DNA of 64,000 nucleotides from Panonychus citri (taxonomy: Eukaryota; Arthropoda; Arachnida; Trombidiformes; Tetranychidae). Of the stretch, positions 20,382 to 33,141 are shown one piece after another. The DNA is taken from positions 207,715 through 271,714 of the forward strand of contig NW_026515408.1 in the NCBI RefSeq assembly GCF_014898815.1. Direction: 5' to 3'. Both the position numbers and the translations under genes were made by a program. Each line of letters begins with the position of its first letter. The first letter of the stretch is position 1. The notes beneath the pieces are model-generated. The model saw only the letters and a program-made list of their open reading frames with translations, had not been told where the DNA came from and searched no databases.

Positions 20382-20837
20382 ACCAATGTGTTTCTATTAT
20401 GTTTCAGTGTTGCCAATTTAAATTCCTATCAAAATATTACAACTAAATGGTTTCCAGAAATCAGGGAACATGCACCGAAAGTCCCGTTCGTTTTGGTTGG
20501 AACCAAAAGTGATCTCAGACCTGATGATAAATCCTCATCTCCTTGGTATCGATCAAAGTGCATCGACTTGACATCTCAATCAAATGGATCTGAGGAAACT
20601 TTTATTACCACGGACATGGGTCGTAAATTAGCTCGTAAACTGAATGCTTCCTGTTACGTTGAATGTTCAGCTAAAAGTCTTGTTGGAATAGAAAATGTAA
20701 TTTATTTTATTCTTTATTCATATGTACAATTTGATCTCAATTGACATTTTTTATCATTCAATCTCCAGGTAATTATGGAAGCTATCAAAGCTGGAATTGG
20801 TGACGAAGACAAGAAACAACGATGCATAATTATCTAA
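20382..20837 (+). CDS. Rho-family small GTPase, 3' half (copy A)
   Basis: Exons 20382-20696 and 20769-20837 encode the C-terminal 127 residues of a Rho/Rac-like GTPase. They start TNVFLLCFSVANLNSY after a CCCATAG acceptor. TKWFPEIREHAPKVPFVLVGTKSDLR contains the base-specificity TKxD motif, and CSAKS is the G5 motif. The end is QRCIII, a CAAX box suited to geranylgeranylation. There is an extra stretch of about ten residues (DDKSSSPWYRSK) in the Rho-insert area. The P-loop and switch exons are not in the window; FBL5 lies directly upstream, so this is probably a duplicated half gene unless a long upstream intron exists. Confidence 0.8.
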
Positions 20838-21071
20838 ATTTACATGACGATTTATAATTACCGATCAATCGAAAGGATTCCAGAAAATACAACGAAACTT
20901 TGAAGCTCAGTTTTTCAGCTGAAATCATTTGCTGATATTTTTTTGATTCTCTTGATGAACAAAAAGATATTTTCATAAATCACTTTTATCGTTTATTCAA
21001 ATATCATATCAATCAACATCTATTATCTTCATGAATCAATTTTTCACTTTTATCGAAGATTAAAAAAGTTT

Positions 21072-22540
21072 TTAAGTTTTTGACTTAAATGGATTTATTA
21101 TAGTATTTGCATCTCCCCAATTCTCTATGTCCAAGACTAATAGAGTTAAATTGGGCAACATTTTGATTATCTCGATCAAATCCTCATTAGTTATTGAGAC
21201 ATTTTGCATGAGATGGATGAAGAGGTTTTTACAATTAAGGAACTTGACCATAATACTTTTAATCAGCTTCAATGATCCAATAGGTGAGTTTTGATACTGG
21301 ATGATAAATAGAATTCAGAATTAAATTCAAGGTAATTCGGAAGGATAATTCATAAGATAGCACAGAAAACTTGCTATTCCTCCAATATATTGAGCGCAAT
21401 CTTGGACATGTGGATGAGCATTGGAAACTTCGAAATTTTCATCTACCAGTGATAGAACGTCAAAAGAAACACTTCGCAAGCTGGGAAAACGAGATAAGAA
21501 CTGGAAGGCCAATTTTTTTGTCGATGTGTTGTCAAAATTGATCTGCTTTAACTTCATGTTTTTTTGTAGAAGCCAAAGACGAGGTTCAACTAAGTAAAGA
21601 AAAAGCCATTAGTATACCGAATGATTTCAAATGGTAACAAATAAATTAATGTAATTACTTGGTGGATCTCTCAGACGAAGAACTTCAAGATTTGGCATTT
21701 GTTTCAAGTAGTAACACAGTTGATAGATTTCTTTGGACATGAAATCATAATCTTTATCTTCCTCATTGTCGTTGTATCCTCTGATTGAACCTTCGAAGTA
21801 TTTCACATTCTGACCAAATTTAAATTTTAAGAAATAACTACGAAGAAAAGGTTGATAAAATGAAACCAGATACTCGAGGCTACCACAGTGTTTAACAATA
21901 TCATCGATGTCGACATGACAGCAAAAGTCTATCGTCATAGGAGCCACGGCAAGACATGGAGCTTCACAAATGAGTCCAGTCAATGATTTCGATGTTGATA
22001 AAACATTGACCAACATTTTACAGGTACACGTGGTTTCGAGCGAACCATCTTTCGTGAAAAACTGCGAGTTCGGTGGAAAAATTGATTAGAAAAGATTTTT
22101 TCTTCTTGATAAATGAACTCACCCTGAGATTTGGAAACATTTGCGAGACATTTACTCTCTCCATCAATTCGACATCGTTTGTATAAAGATGATTGGGAGA
22201 TGCTGCAAGGTCAGATTCGATATCGCGCTCAACTTTGGTCAGAGATAAGGAGAATTAATAAAATGGCGAAGTTAATATAATCTTTTCGTAAATCAAAATG
22301 AAATTGCCTTACTATAGGTAACTTACCATGTAAATGTCGAATTTTTTTCAGTCTCTGTTTCGCCAAAATTTTCCATTCTTTACAAACTGATTAATGATAG
22401 AAATATGAATCAAGTTTATTTCTAAATAAAATAAGTAGCAAAATTTTCTTACCTGTTGACAGATCCAAAAGCGATTTAAGATCAGGAATACAATCAAATA
22501 TACACGATAAACAATCGTAAGGTAAATCACCCAATTCCAT
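21072..22540 (-). CDS. FBL6: F-box/LRR protein, intact but shortened (366 aa)
   Basis: Exons on the minus strand: 22453-22540, 22327-22386, 22123-22232, 21659-22061, 21375-21589, 21072-21296. All phases fit and no stop interrupts. F-box: MELGDLPYDCLSCIFDCIPD, LLDLST, VCKEWKIL. LRR blocks: HCGSLEYLVSF, MPNLEVLRL, FPSLRSVSF, LPNLTLLVL. Two oddities. The exon 5 donor is GCAAGT, giving a GC-AG intron. Exon 6 is truncated after GDANTI and ends in a new tail, INPFKSKT, contributed by DNA like that downstream of the Rho half genes (compare 40025). Likely still coding if the GC donor is used. Confidence 0.75.
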
Positions 22541-22864
22541 TGTAAAAAATCTAATTATTTGTAAAAATATTGAACAGAAAGTGGAAATTACTAAATTCAC
22601 AAGTTGAATGAAGATTAACAATATCTCAACTGTTAAGGTCAACTGGTTTAAATCAACTGGTGTTTTTTTTTCAAAAGCAGAGAAAACTAATGAAGCCCCG
22701 GAGCGCACTCACTGCGAACTTGCTGATAGTTTATCCTTTTCGATAAACTTATCAATTTCAGTTAAATATAATGACTCCTCCCTTTCAAAAAAACCGAACC
22801 TTAAGCCAAAAAAGTTTGAGTTAAAAAGAATAACAATTGAATTAAAAGTAAAAGTTTGAACTTT

Positions 22865-23330
22865 ATCAATATGAAAAAATCCAAATCCTCATTCGTAATG
22901 GAAATTTTGTCAATGAGATGCATGCACAGGTTTTTACAATTAGGAAACTTGACCATAAGACTTTTAATCAGCTTCAACGATTCGACAGGCGAATTTTGAT
23001 ACTAATGATTGACAGAATTCGAAATTGAGATAAATTCATAAGATAGCACAGACAGGCCAATGTCTTTGTCGATATGTTGTCAAAATCGATCTGCTTCAGT
23101 TTCATGGTTTTTGATAAAGGTCAACGCGAGGTTCAACTTAGTAAAGAAAAAGTCATTAGTATACCAAAAGATTTTGGACGATCATAATTCATTATTATAA
23201 TTACTCGGTAAATCTTTCAGACGAAGAACTTCAAGATTTAGCATTTGTTTCATAGTAGACATATTTCTTCAATCAAATATACACGATAAGCAATCGTAAG
23301 ACAAATCAGCCAATTCCATTGTAACAAATT
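22865..23330 (-). pseudogene. FBL7: internally deleted F-box/LRR relic
   Basis: Short pieces in family order: exon 6 (22870-23000), the start of exon 5 (23060-23135), the end of exon 4 (23205-23265), then directly the start of F-box exon 1 (23270-23322). Exons 2 and 3 and most of exon 4 are deleted. It lies just upstream of FBL6. Confidence 0.65.
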
Positions 23331-23410
23331 TTATTAGTTTTAGTCAATTAGTCTTAAAGAATCGATCACAAATAATTAAAACACGAAGAATTGATTGAAA
23401 ATTCGAGCTC

Positions 23411-23610
23411 AATTACAGTGGACTACACTTATCGTAATTTTTGTTTGAAAGTCACCATGTAGTGTTTCTTAGTTATTTAGGCATGTTGAACCCTTACATT
23501 TGGTGTGATAATTAGAAATGAGTAAAGGGTTAACAATGTTAACTTAACATTGAGCTCTTAGTCTACATAGCACACTGATCTTGCGATAAGTGTGTAGTCT
23601 ACTGTAATAT
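23411..23610. mobile_element. Short inverted-repeat element (MITE-like)
   Basis: Ends ATTACAGTGGACTACAC...ATCG (23411-23434) and its inverse with a 2-bp indel (23586-23610). The middle has no ORF. It interrupts the sequence 'gagctTAATTAATAcgaattt' that follows exon 6 in other copies, so it is an insertion just 3' of FBL8. Confidence 0.6.
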
Positions 23611-23615
23611 GAATT

Positions 23616-24011
23616 TCAATAAACGCGCCACTTTTGTAAGAATTCATAATCGATCTTTAAAGGACTCGCAACATCTTCGTTCAATATGTATCGTGTATAT
23701 GAGCGAGCGCCGAATATTTGGCCATCGTTACGCAAGATAAAATTTATTCTTCGACCTGCTGATGTACAGAATTTATCGAGTGTACCAATGATATTTGCAT
23801 CTTCCCAATTCTCTACAGTCAAGACAAATAGATTTGGCAGAACTTTGATTATCTCGATAAGATCTTCATTAGTTATCGTGAAAACCCTTCGTAGGATATC
23901 AATGGAAAGGTTTTTACAATTAGAAAACTTGACCATAATACTTTTAATTAGATTTAATGATTCGACGGGTGAGCCTTGATACTGAATGATAAATAGAATT
24001 AATTGGTTCAA
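23616..24011 (-). pseudogene. FBL8: isolated exon 6
   Basis: Exon 6 with an open frame (SPVESLNLIKSIMVKFSNC, ending IDYEFLQKWRVY), close to the one in FBL13. One codon is missing in LPNLFVLTV relative to FBL13. There is no exon 5; upstream at about 24010 it joins the 3' flank of FBL9. Confidence 0.65.
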
Positions 24012-24106
24012 TATACTAGTGAACAGACACTTTAAAGTTTAAAAACTAAAGTGCAGAATTTTCATTGTTCGTTTCATGTAATAAGAAAAACCGAATATTG
24101 AACAAT

Positions 24107-25752
24107 TTAAAGATTGAAAAGAAATTCAATACTTTTCATTAACAACGAAAAAAGCTCCGGATGAATTTGTTGTCGGTCTTCAAATGATTCGTAACATCTT
24201 CGTTCAATGTATATCGTAAATGATCCTGTCCAGGCCGTGCGATTCCACCTTCGATCATCGCGAAGCAAGTAAAAGGATATTCGACGACCTATTGATTGAC
24301 AAAACTTATCGATTGTCTCAATAGTAATATTTGCATCACCCCAATTCTTTATATTCAAGACTAATAGAGTTAAATTGGGCAACATTTTGATTATTTCGGT
24401 CAAATCCTCATCAGTTATTGCAGTATTTCTCAGAGATGAATGCACAGGTTTGTACAATTAGGAAACTTGACCATAAGACTTTTAATCAGCTTAAACGACC
24501 CGACAGGCAAGTTTTGATTCTGGATGATAAATATTAATAGAATTCGGAATTAAGATTAATTCATAAGATAGCACAGAAAACTTACTATTCCTTCAATGTA
24601 AAACGCACAGTCTTGGATATTCGGATAAGTATTGGAAACTTGAAAATTTCATCTTCATCTCTAACTGGTCGAATGCTGAAAGAAACACTTCGCAAGTTGG
24701 GAAAACGAGATAAGAACTGGAAGGCCAATGTTTTTATCGTAATGTTGTCAAAATCGATCTGCTTCAGTTTCATGTTTTCGGTAAAGGCCAAAGACGAGGC
24801 TCAACTAAGTAAGAAAAAGTCATTAATATAACAAATAATTTCAGATAATAAATTATAAATTATTGTAATTACTTGGTGGTTCTTTCAGATGCAGAACTTC
24901 AAGATTTGGCATTTGTTTCAAGTAATAACATAGCAAATATATTTGTTTGAACATGAAATCATAATCTTTATCTTCCTCATCGTCGTCGTATCCTTCAATT
25001 GAACCTTCAAGTATTTGACATTCTGACCAAATTTATATTTTAAGAAATAACTGCCAAGAAAAGGTCGATACAATGAAACCAGGTACTCTAGGCTACCACA
25101 GTGTTTAACAATATCATCGATGTCGACATGACAGCAAAAGTCTATCGTCATAGGAGCCACGGCAAGACATGGAGCTTCACAAATGAGTCCAGTCAATGAT
25201 TTCGAAGTTGATAAAACATTGACCAACATTTTACAGGTACAAATGTCTTCCAGCGTATACTCTTTCGTGAAAAACTGCGAGTTTAAGGAAAAATTGATTA
25301 GAAAAGAATTTTTCTTCTTGATAAATGGACTCACCTTGAGATTTGGAAACATTTGCGAGACATTTACTCTCTCCATCAATTCGACATCGTTTGTATAAAG
25401 ATGATTGGGAGATGCTGCAAGGTCAGATTCGATATCGCGCTCAACTTTGGTCAGAGATAAGGAGAATTAATAAAATGGCGAAGTTAATATAATCTTTTCG
25501 TAAATCAAAATGAAATTGCCTTACTATAGTTAACTTACCATGTAAATGTCGAATTTTTTTCAGTCTCTGTTTCGCCAAAATTTTCCATTCTTTACAAACT
25601 GATTAATGATAGAAATATGAATCAAGTTTATTTCTAAATAAAATAAGTAGCAAAATTGTCTTACCTGTTGAGAGATCCAAAAGCGATTTAAGATCAGGAA
25701 TACAATCAAATATACACGATAAACAATCGTAAGGTAAATCACCCAATTCCAT
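24107..25752 (-). pseudogene. FBL9: full-length but frameshifted F-box/LRR copy
   Basis: All six exons are present. F-box exon 1 (about 25665-25752), exon 2 (25539-25598) and exon 3 (25335-25444) look sound. Exon 4 (24873-25273) has a small deletion near 25013 that shifts the frame. Exon 5 (about 24588-24800) is shifted near 24645, and exon 6 (24107-24530) is shifted near 24215 and 24430. From 25240 to 26080 it is a close duplicate of the FBL6 region 22020-22880, promoter side included. Confidence 0.75.
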
Positions 25753-26059
25753 TGTAAAAAGTCTAATTATTTGTAAAAATATTGAACAGAAAGTGGAAAC
25801 TACTAAATTCACAAGTTGAAATATCTCAACTGTTAAGGTCAACTGGTTTAAATCAACTGATTTTTTTTCAAAAGCAGAGAAAACTAATGAAGCCCCGGAG
25901 CGCATTCACTGCGAACTTGCTGATAGTTTATCCTTTTCGATAAACTTATCAATTTTTAGTTAAATAAAATTTCTCCTCCCTTTTACAAAAACCGAACCTT
26001 AAGCCAAAAAAGTTTGAGTTAAAAAGAATAACAATTGAATTAAAAGTAAAAGTTTGAAC

Positions 26060-26820
26060 TTTATCAATATGAAAATGCGTTTGTTTGAAATTATTGATCG
26101 CAAAAGAGCCTCAAACATTTTGATTCGACGCATATTGAGCACATAAAACCATTCCAAGAACTTGAACATCTATTTCCATGATGCGATACTATTCCATTGC
26201 TTACAGGATTTACCGATAGTGTGAATAACACCTCAACCTTCCTAATTCTCTATCTAATATTATTTGAAATAAATTCTCAAGTATGTTGTGAACCAATGGA
26301 TGAACAACTCAATACAGAGTAAAGAGTAATATATTATCAATTTTCGCCGTAAATTCATAACTAAATGGATAAAATATCACTTGTATGCGTTCTTCAATTG
26401 AATGTTTAGTCGAACTCAATTTTCTAGGATGTATAAGGCCACTAAATAACTGAGGCTTCTAACTTTTTCGACTCCATAGGTGATAAAAGACCGAACTTTA
26501 CCTGATCCGTTAGCCATTCACTGGCCAACAAGTCAATGAATTTATATTCACTTGTCGAAACTTAATCTATTTCGACTGATCGATAAAAGATTGAATTAAA
26601 ATGGCCTACTCTTTACTTCTCCTTTCTCTTTTAGTTCAATTAAACGATAAACAATAATGTATCAATATAATTATCTAATTTTATAATTACCAATCAATTT
26701 CTGAGAAATAATATCATTTTTATGAGAAGAAATGTTTTTTCATAATAAATTTCATATTTTTCAAGGTTATTTCAGTCAGTTCAAAGTAGATTACTTTGGA
26801 TGGATAAAACAACAATTAGG
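26060..26820. repeat. Duplicated non-coding block, copy 1
   Basis: About 750 bp that recurs at 50330-51060 (for example 'gcctcaaacattttgattc' and 'ctttacctgatccgttagcc'). No ORF, terminal repeat or RNA is recognised. In both places it lies on the 3' side of an LRR relic. Confidence 0.6.
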
Positions 26821-27540
26821 GAACTCGACCATAACGCTTTTAATCAGCTTGATACGGGGCAATTCACACTAAAAATAAAAAGAATTTAAACATAAGCTGA
26901 AATAAAGATAATAAATAGAACTTACAGTTACGATAATACGAAGGACACAATCTTGGATATTCAGGTGAATGTCGGAAACAGAAAAAACCTCATCTTCGTT
27001 TCTAATGCAACGAATATTCAAAAAGATACTTCGTAAATCAGGAAAAAGAGATAAGAACTGGAAAGTTGAAGTTCTTGTCGATCCTCTAACTAACGGTTTC
27101 GAAGTTGACAAAACATTGACCAACATTCTACAGGTACATGTGGTTCCGCGCGTATAACCTTTGGTTAAAAACTTGAAGTTCGATATGAAAATGATTAGAA
27201 AAAGACTTTTTTCTTCTCGTTAAATGGACTCACCTTGAGGTTTGGAAGAATTTGAGAGACATTTACTCTCTCCATCAATTCGACATCGTCTGTGTAAAGA
27301 TATGTGGGAGATGCTGCAAGATTAGAATAGATATCGCTCTCAACTTTGATGGCAATTGGAATTGAGAATATGGTAGAGTTAATTCAACCTTTCCGTAAAT
27401 CACAATGAAAATTATCTTATTATTATTAACTTACCATGTAAATGTCGAATTTTTCTCAATTTTCGTTTCACCAAAATGTTCCATTGTTTACAAACTGATC
27501 AAGAATAAATATATTAATTTAATCTCATTTCTAAATAAAT
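26820..27540 (-). pseudogene. FBL10: fused and truncated copy
   Basis: A deletion joins the start of exon 4 (MLVNVLSTSKPLV) in frame to the middle of exon 5 (STFQFLSLFPDLRSIFL). Exons 3 (about 27235-27350) and 2 (about 27432-27495) are upstream. F-box exon 1 is gone, replaced by intergenic DNA at about 27540. Only a scrap of exon 6 remains (26820-26870). Confidence 0.65.
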
Positions 27541-28289
27541 CTAATTATTCGACTAATCGATAAGAGATTAAATAAGATTTTTTCTTTTTTCTAGAAGCAA
27601 AATTTAATAAAAAGATGAACAACAGTGCACACAATCAATTGAATCATTAATCTTTAAATTGAGAGGATTGAAAAACATTAGGTTTTCGATTAGTTAATCA
27701 AAATAACCACAGTTTAATCACTCAAATCGCAAAGTGAGATAATTTTTGCTCCAAACTAAATTTCTGTGGCTGTATGATTACCGATCAATCGAAAGGATTC
27801 CAGAAAATAAAACGAAACTTCGAAGCTCAGTTTTTCAGCCAAAATCATTCGCTGATATTTTTTGACTCTTTTGAACTAATAATTAAATAATAATATTTTT
27901 ATTTATCAAAGATTAAGAAGGTTTATACTATTCAAATAACAGTGGAAAAAACTTTCTTACGAAAGTTTTTAAGGTTAGTTAGACCCGTGGCTTATTGAAA
28001 TGGATATCGTTTTTAATCGAAAATTCAAAACTAAATTTCTTCTTTCTCGTCTTTCTTTTCTCTCTCTCTGTCTGTCTTTCTTTCTTTTAAAATGCGCGCT
28101 GTAAAAAGCTTATTTGCGCATGCTTACATAAAAATCTTTGAGTCAGAATTTCTCATGAACGGCTACTCAGATTTTTTTCGTAACTGTAGTATTTTCTGCT
28201 CTATTTTTTGATACCTCAACATCTCATAGAATCCTTTTATCTTGAGCTCAATCTTTACCCAAAATTTGAGCTTATCTTATTCAAGTTTG
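27541..28289. other. Intergenic, with MITE-like piece
   Basis: No gene. 27600-27780 matches 53500-53760 and contains one end of a 'ctgtggctgtat' inverted-repeat element. A CT-rich run ('ctcgtctttcttttctctctc') lies at 28045-28085. Confidence 0.4.
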
Positions 28290-28690
28290 TAGATGATTTG
28301 AAACATTTATTGATTCAAGTAGTTAGTAAACAAACAATGACAATTGACTTGACAATTAGAAACCGAATCGTATCGTCTTGACGATCTAAAGTTAATAGCA
28401 ACAGCAGCAGAGAGATGAAGAGATGACTGGGTCGCGCTTTGAAATTATACATGTAAAGAGCTAATATCAAGATTGAAAACAATACTACATACTGTAGTTT
28501 ATTATTGAGACTCAAGATGATTTTCACTGTTCATTTAATAAGAAAAACCGAATGTTGATCAAATCCTCATTAGTTATCGACAACCATGAACTGAATGCAC
28601 ACGTTTTTATAATTAGGGAACTTGATCATAATACTTTTAATTAGATTCAAGGGTCTGAAAGATAAGCTTTGATGCTGGATGAGTAACAGA
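28290..28690 (-). repeat. R73 unit copy 3 and partial extra exon 6
   Basis: The R73 unit (28290-28550, 70-codon frame) is followed by a short exon-6-like piece (28555-28690) with the conserved acceptor before CATCAAAGC. Same arrangement as 1785-2487. Confidence 0.45.
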
Positions 28691-28761
28691 ATTCAAATTT
28701 AAGGCTATGTTGAGTAAAAAAGTCGAAGTGATTACAAATTCGAGCTTAATGAATAAAAATT

Positions 28762-30350
28762 TCAATAAACGAACTTTTGTAAGAATTCATTATCGATCTT
28801 TAAAGGACTCGCAACATCTTCGTTCAATGCAAATCGAGTATATGAGCGAACCCTGGTTCCATCATTTGCTCGCTCATCGCCACGCAAGATGCAATTTATT
28901 CTTCGATCTGTTGATTTGCAGAACTGATCGAGTGTCCCAATAGTATTTGCATCCCCACAATTCTCCCTATTCAAGACAATAAGAGTTAAATTGGGCAAAA
29001 TTTTTATCATCTCGATAAGATGTTCTTTAGTTAGCAACAATTCTCGCATCAAATCAATGTACAGGTTTGTACAATTAGGGAACTTGACCATAATACTTTC
29101 AATAAGCTTGAAACATCCGTTAGTTGGCTCTTTCTGTTGAATAATAAATGCAATCAAAATCAAAATAACAAAAATATAAATGAATAAAGATGAAAACTTA
29201 CTCCGTATATATTTAGAATTACATCTTGAACATTCAGATGAGTATGCGAATCAGGAAATCCTTCATCTTTACTCTTGACTCCACGAATATCCAAATGTAT
29301 ACTTCGTAAATCAGGAAACAAAGGCAAGAACTGGAAGACTGGTGATCTCAATGACATCTCTTCGAATCGAATCTCTTTCAGTTTCATTTTTGGTAAAGGC
29401 CAAAGACGAGGTTCAACTGATGGCGAAAAAAACGATTAGTATAAATGATCAATAACTTATTTGATATAACTTACTTAGTGGGTTTTCCAGATTCAGAACT
29501 TCAAGATTTGGCATTTGCTCCAAGTAGCGACATGATAAATTTATTTCTTCCTCCATGGAATCGATATCTTCATCTTCATCGTAGAGTCGTATGATATAAC
29601 CGTCAAAGTGTTTCAAATTTTGTCCGAATTTATATTTAAAGAAATAACTGTCTCGAAAATCTTCATCCAATATATTCATATACTCGAGACTGCCACAGTG
29701 TTTAACAATCTCATCGACATGGACTTGACCAGAGTGTTGGACTATATTGCTGGAACAACATTGAGTGTCACACATAAATCCAACCAGCGGCTTCGCTATT
29801 GATGACAAAATATTGACCATCATTTTACCAGTACATTTGTCACCATGAACAGGACTCAGGATAAAACTGAAAAGTTAAAATTGGAAATAGATTGATGAGT
29901 AATTTTGTCTCATATCTTTAAATAATAGTCTCACCTTGAGGTTCGGTAATAACTGAGAGACATTAACTCTCTCCATTAATTCAACATCATCCGTGTAGAT
30001 GTGATTGTCAGATGAAAAAGGGACATAAGGTAAATAGGATTCACTAGCGACTTGATAAGAAGAATGATGCAAAAGAAAAACAGAATTAATCTAACCTTTC
30101 CAATGATCGAAATGAACTTGTCTTACCATGTAAATGTCGAATTTTTTTCAATCTCTGTTTCACCAAAATGTTCCATTGTTTACAAACTGACCAATCAAGT
30201 AAAACGATGAAAACAACAATTTAATCTCATTTCTAAATAAAAAAGCAGCAAAATTGTCTTACCTGTTGATAGATTGAAAAGTAGTTTAAGATTCGAAAAA
30301 CAATCAAATATACACGATAAACAATCGTAAGGTAAATCACCCAATTCCAT
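28762..30350 (-). pseudogene. FBL11: nearly intact F-box/LRR copy, exon 4 frameshift
   Basis: All six exons are present: F-box (MELGDLPYDCLSCIFDCF) starting at 30350, exon 2 30127-30186, exon 3 ending NLK, exon 4 about 29475-29870, exon 5 about 29205-29418, exon 6 28762-29140 ending NEFLQKFVY. At the start of exon 4 the text reads TTTTATCC where FBL2 has TTTTTATCCC; this two-base loss leads to an early stop. Otherwise LRR motifs are intact. A sequencing error or nearby alternative acceptor would rescue it. Confidence 0.7.
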
Positions 30351-30504
30351 TGTAACAAATGTAATTATTTCTAGAAAATGAATGAAAATACAAAAAAGAA
30401 CAAACTTTCATAAACTGGAATAAATTGACTCTTATCAATCAATTGTTGATTTAAAAAGAAAAGAAAAGAAAATGATAACTGAGTCGATCGATCGGTTAAA
30501 GAGA

Positions 30505-31345
30505 AAAAAAACTTTTTTCATTCACAACGCAAAAACTCCGAGCGAACGAATTTGCTGTCGGCCTCGAGATGATTCGCAACATCTTCGTTTAGTGCATATT
30601 GTGTATATGTTCGATTTCCAAGTGTGATTCCATTTTCTATCATCGCGAAACAAGTAAAAGGATATTCGACGACCTGTTGATTTACAGTATTTATCAATTA
30701 TATCAATAGTATTCGCATCTCCACAATTCTTTATATCCAAGACAAAAAGAGTTAAATTGGGTAAAACTTTGATTATCTCGATCAAACTCTCATTAGTTAT
30801 CGACAGCCTTTCCATGAGACAAATGAAAAGGTTTTTACAATTAGGGAACTTGACCATAATACTTTTAATTAGATTCATTGGGTCGACTTCTGGACATTGA
30901 TACTGAAACTGATAAAAAGAATTTAGAATTAAATAAAATTCATAAGATACTACAGAATACTTACTATTTCAATGTGTAGAGCGCATTCTTGGATATTCGG
31001 GTGAGCATTGGAAACTTCGAAAACATCATCTTTATCTTCCACTGTTCGAATATCAAGAGAAACACTCCGTAAATCGGGAAAAAGAGATGCGAACTGCAAG
31101 GCGAATGATTCAGTCGACACGATTTCAAATTCGATCTGTTTCAGGTTCATGTTTTTCGGAAAAGGCCAACAAGCTTCAACTAATTGAAAGAAAAGTCATT
31201 ATTGTACCAATCTACGACAAATAATTCATTACATAATGGCTCTTTCATATGCAGAACTTCCAGATTTGGCATTTGAACTTGAAATTGGGGAACATTTTCG
31301 AGACATTTACTCTACCCATCAATTCGACATCGTTCGTAAATAAAT
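30505..31345 (-). pseudogene. FBL12: 3' part of an F-box/LRR gene
   Basis: Exon 6 (30505-30905) changes frame near 30600. Exon 5 (30963-31180) is open. Only the last bases of exon 4 remain (31230-31270), joined to exon 3 (31272-31330) without an intron. The junction matches the intronless exon 3-4 join of FBL14. No F-box. Confidence 0.65.
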
Positions 31346-31552
31346 CAACATTTGCTATTCCATTTTCAGAATAGAAGAAACAAAAACAATTCAATTATTA
31401 ATAAAAAGCAACCAAAGATTCACAATTAAAAATTGTCTTCTCATAAAAACAACTTTATTTTGACAATGAATAGAAAACACTAACAGTATCTTTTGATATA
31501 TTACATAAAAAAGGCGAAGTGATTAATAATTCGAGCTTAATTAATACGTATT

Positions 31553-33141
31553 TTAATAAACGTGGCACTTTTGTAAGAATTCATAATCGATCTTTAAAGG
31601 ACTCGCATCATCTTCGTTCAATACGTATCGTGTATATGAGCGAGCGCCGATTGTTTGGCCATCGCTACGCAAGATGAAATTTATTCTTCGACCTGCTGAT
31701 TTACAGAATTTATCGAGTGTCTCAATGATATTTGCATCTTCCCAATTCTCTACAGTCAAGACAAATAGAGTTAGATTTGGCAGAACTTTGATTATCTCGA
31801 TAAGATCTCCATTAGTTATCGTGAAAACCCTTCGTAGGATATCAATGGAAAGGTTTTTACAATTAGGGAACTTGACCATAATACTTTTAATTAGATTTAA
31901 TGATTCGACGGGTGAGCCTTGATACTGAATGATAAATAGAATTAAAATTAGAATTACGAAAATAAATAAAGCTGAAAAACTTACTTTGTGTATTTTTAGA
32001 ACTACATCTTGGACATTCTGATGAGTATGCGAATCAGGAAATCCTTCATCTTTACCCTTGACTTCACGAATATACAAACGGATAGTTCGTAAGTGAGGAA
32101 AAAAAGGCAGGAACTGGAAGACTGACGAACTTGATCTTATGTCTAGAAATCGAATCTCTTTAGTTTCATCTTTGGTAAAGGCCAAAGACGAGGTTCAACT
32201 GAAGGCGAAAAGAAAACGATTAGAATACATGATCAATCACTTTTCTAATATAATTACTTATTGGTTCATTCAGACTCAGAACTTCAAGATTCGGCATTTG
32301 CTCCAAGTAGCGACATAGTAAATTTATTTCTTCAAAGTTGTAATCATAATCTTCATCTTTTTCAATAATGTCGTACTCTGTGATATAACCTTCAAAGTAT
32401 TTCAAACTTTGCCCGAATTTATATTTAAAGAAATAACTTTCAAGAAAAGGTTCATCCAATATTTCCATATACTTGAGGTTGCCACAGTGTTTAACGATCT
32501 CGTCGACATTGACTTGACATTTAGAGTGTATTTCATCGCTGGAACAACATTGAGTTTCACACATAAGTCCAACTAGCGGGTTCGCTGTTGTTGACAAAAT
32601 ATTGACCACCATTTTACCAGTACATTCGCCATACAGATTAGGATTCAAGGATAAAAACTGAAAAAGTTTAAATTGATTAGTCATTTTGTTTCTTATCCTT
32701 TAGTAATGATCTCACCTTGAGGTTCGGTAAAAACTGAGAGACATTAACTCTCTCCATTAATTCAACATCATCCGTGTAGATGTGATTGTCCGATGAAAAA
32801 GGGACATATGATAAATAATGTTCTCTCTCGACTTAATTAGAAAAATGATGAACAAGAAAAAAGAATTAATCTAACCTTTCCAATGATCGAAATGAACTTG
32901 ACTTACCATGTAAATGTCGAATTTTTTTCAGTCGCCGTTTCACCAAAATGTTCCATTGTTTACAAACTGACCAATCAAGTAAAACGATGAAAACATGATT
33001 TCTCTCATCTGTCATCTCATTTCTCAATAGAAAATGCACAAAAATTTTCTTACCTGTTGACAGATCCAAAAGCTGTTTGAGATTCGAAAAACAATCAAAT
33101 ATACACGATAAACAATCGTAGGGTAAATCAATTAGTTCCAT
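31553..33141 (-). pseudogene. FBL13: F-box/LRR copy, one-base loss in exon 5
   Basis: Six exons: F-box MELIDLPYDCLSCIFDCFSN starting at 33141, exon 2 32907-32966, exon 3 about 32716-32833, exon 4 about 32264-32660, exon 5 about 31988-32200, exon 6 31553-31923 ending DYEFLQKCHVY. Early in exon 5 one base is missing (ACTAAAGAG where FBL2 has ACTGAAAGAG), which shifts the frame. The rest is clean, so this is a recent pseudogene or a base-call error. Confidence 0.7.

Noticed and set aside
29608..29802. Plus-strand ORFs recurring over exon 4 of F-box genes (also 44274-44480)
   Set aside because: They recur because the underlying minus-strand exon is repeated; they are antisense shadows.
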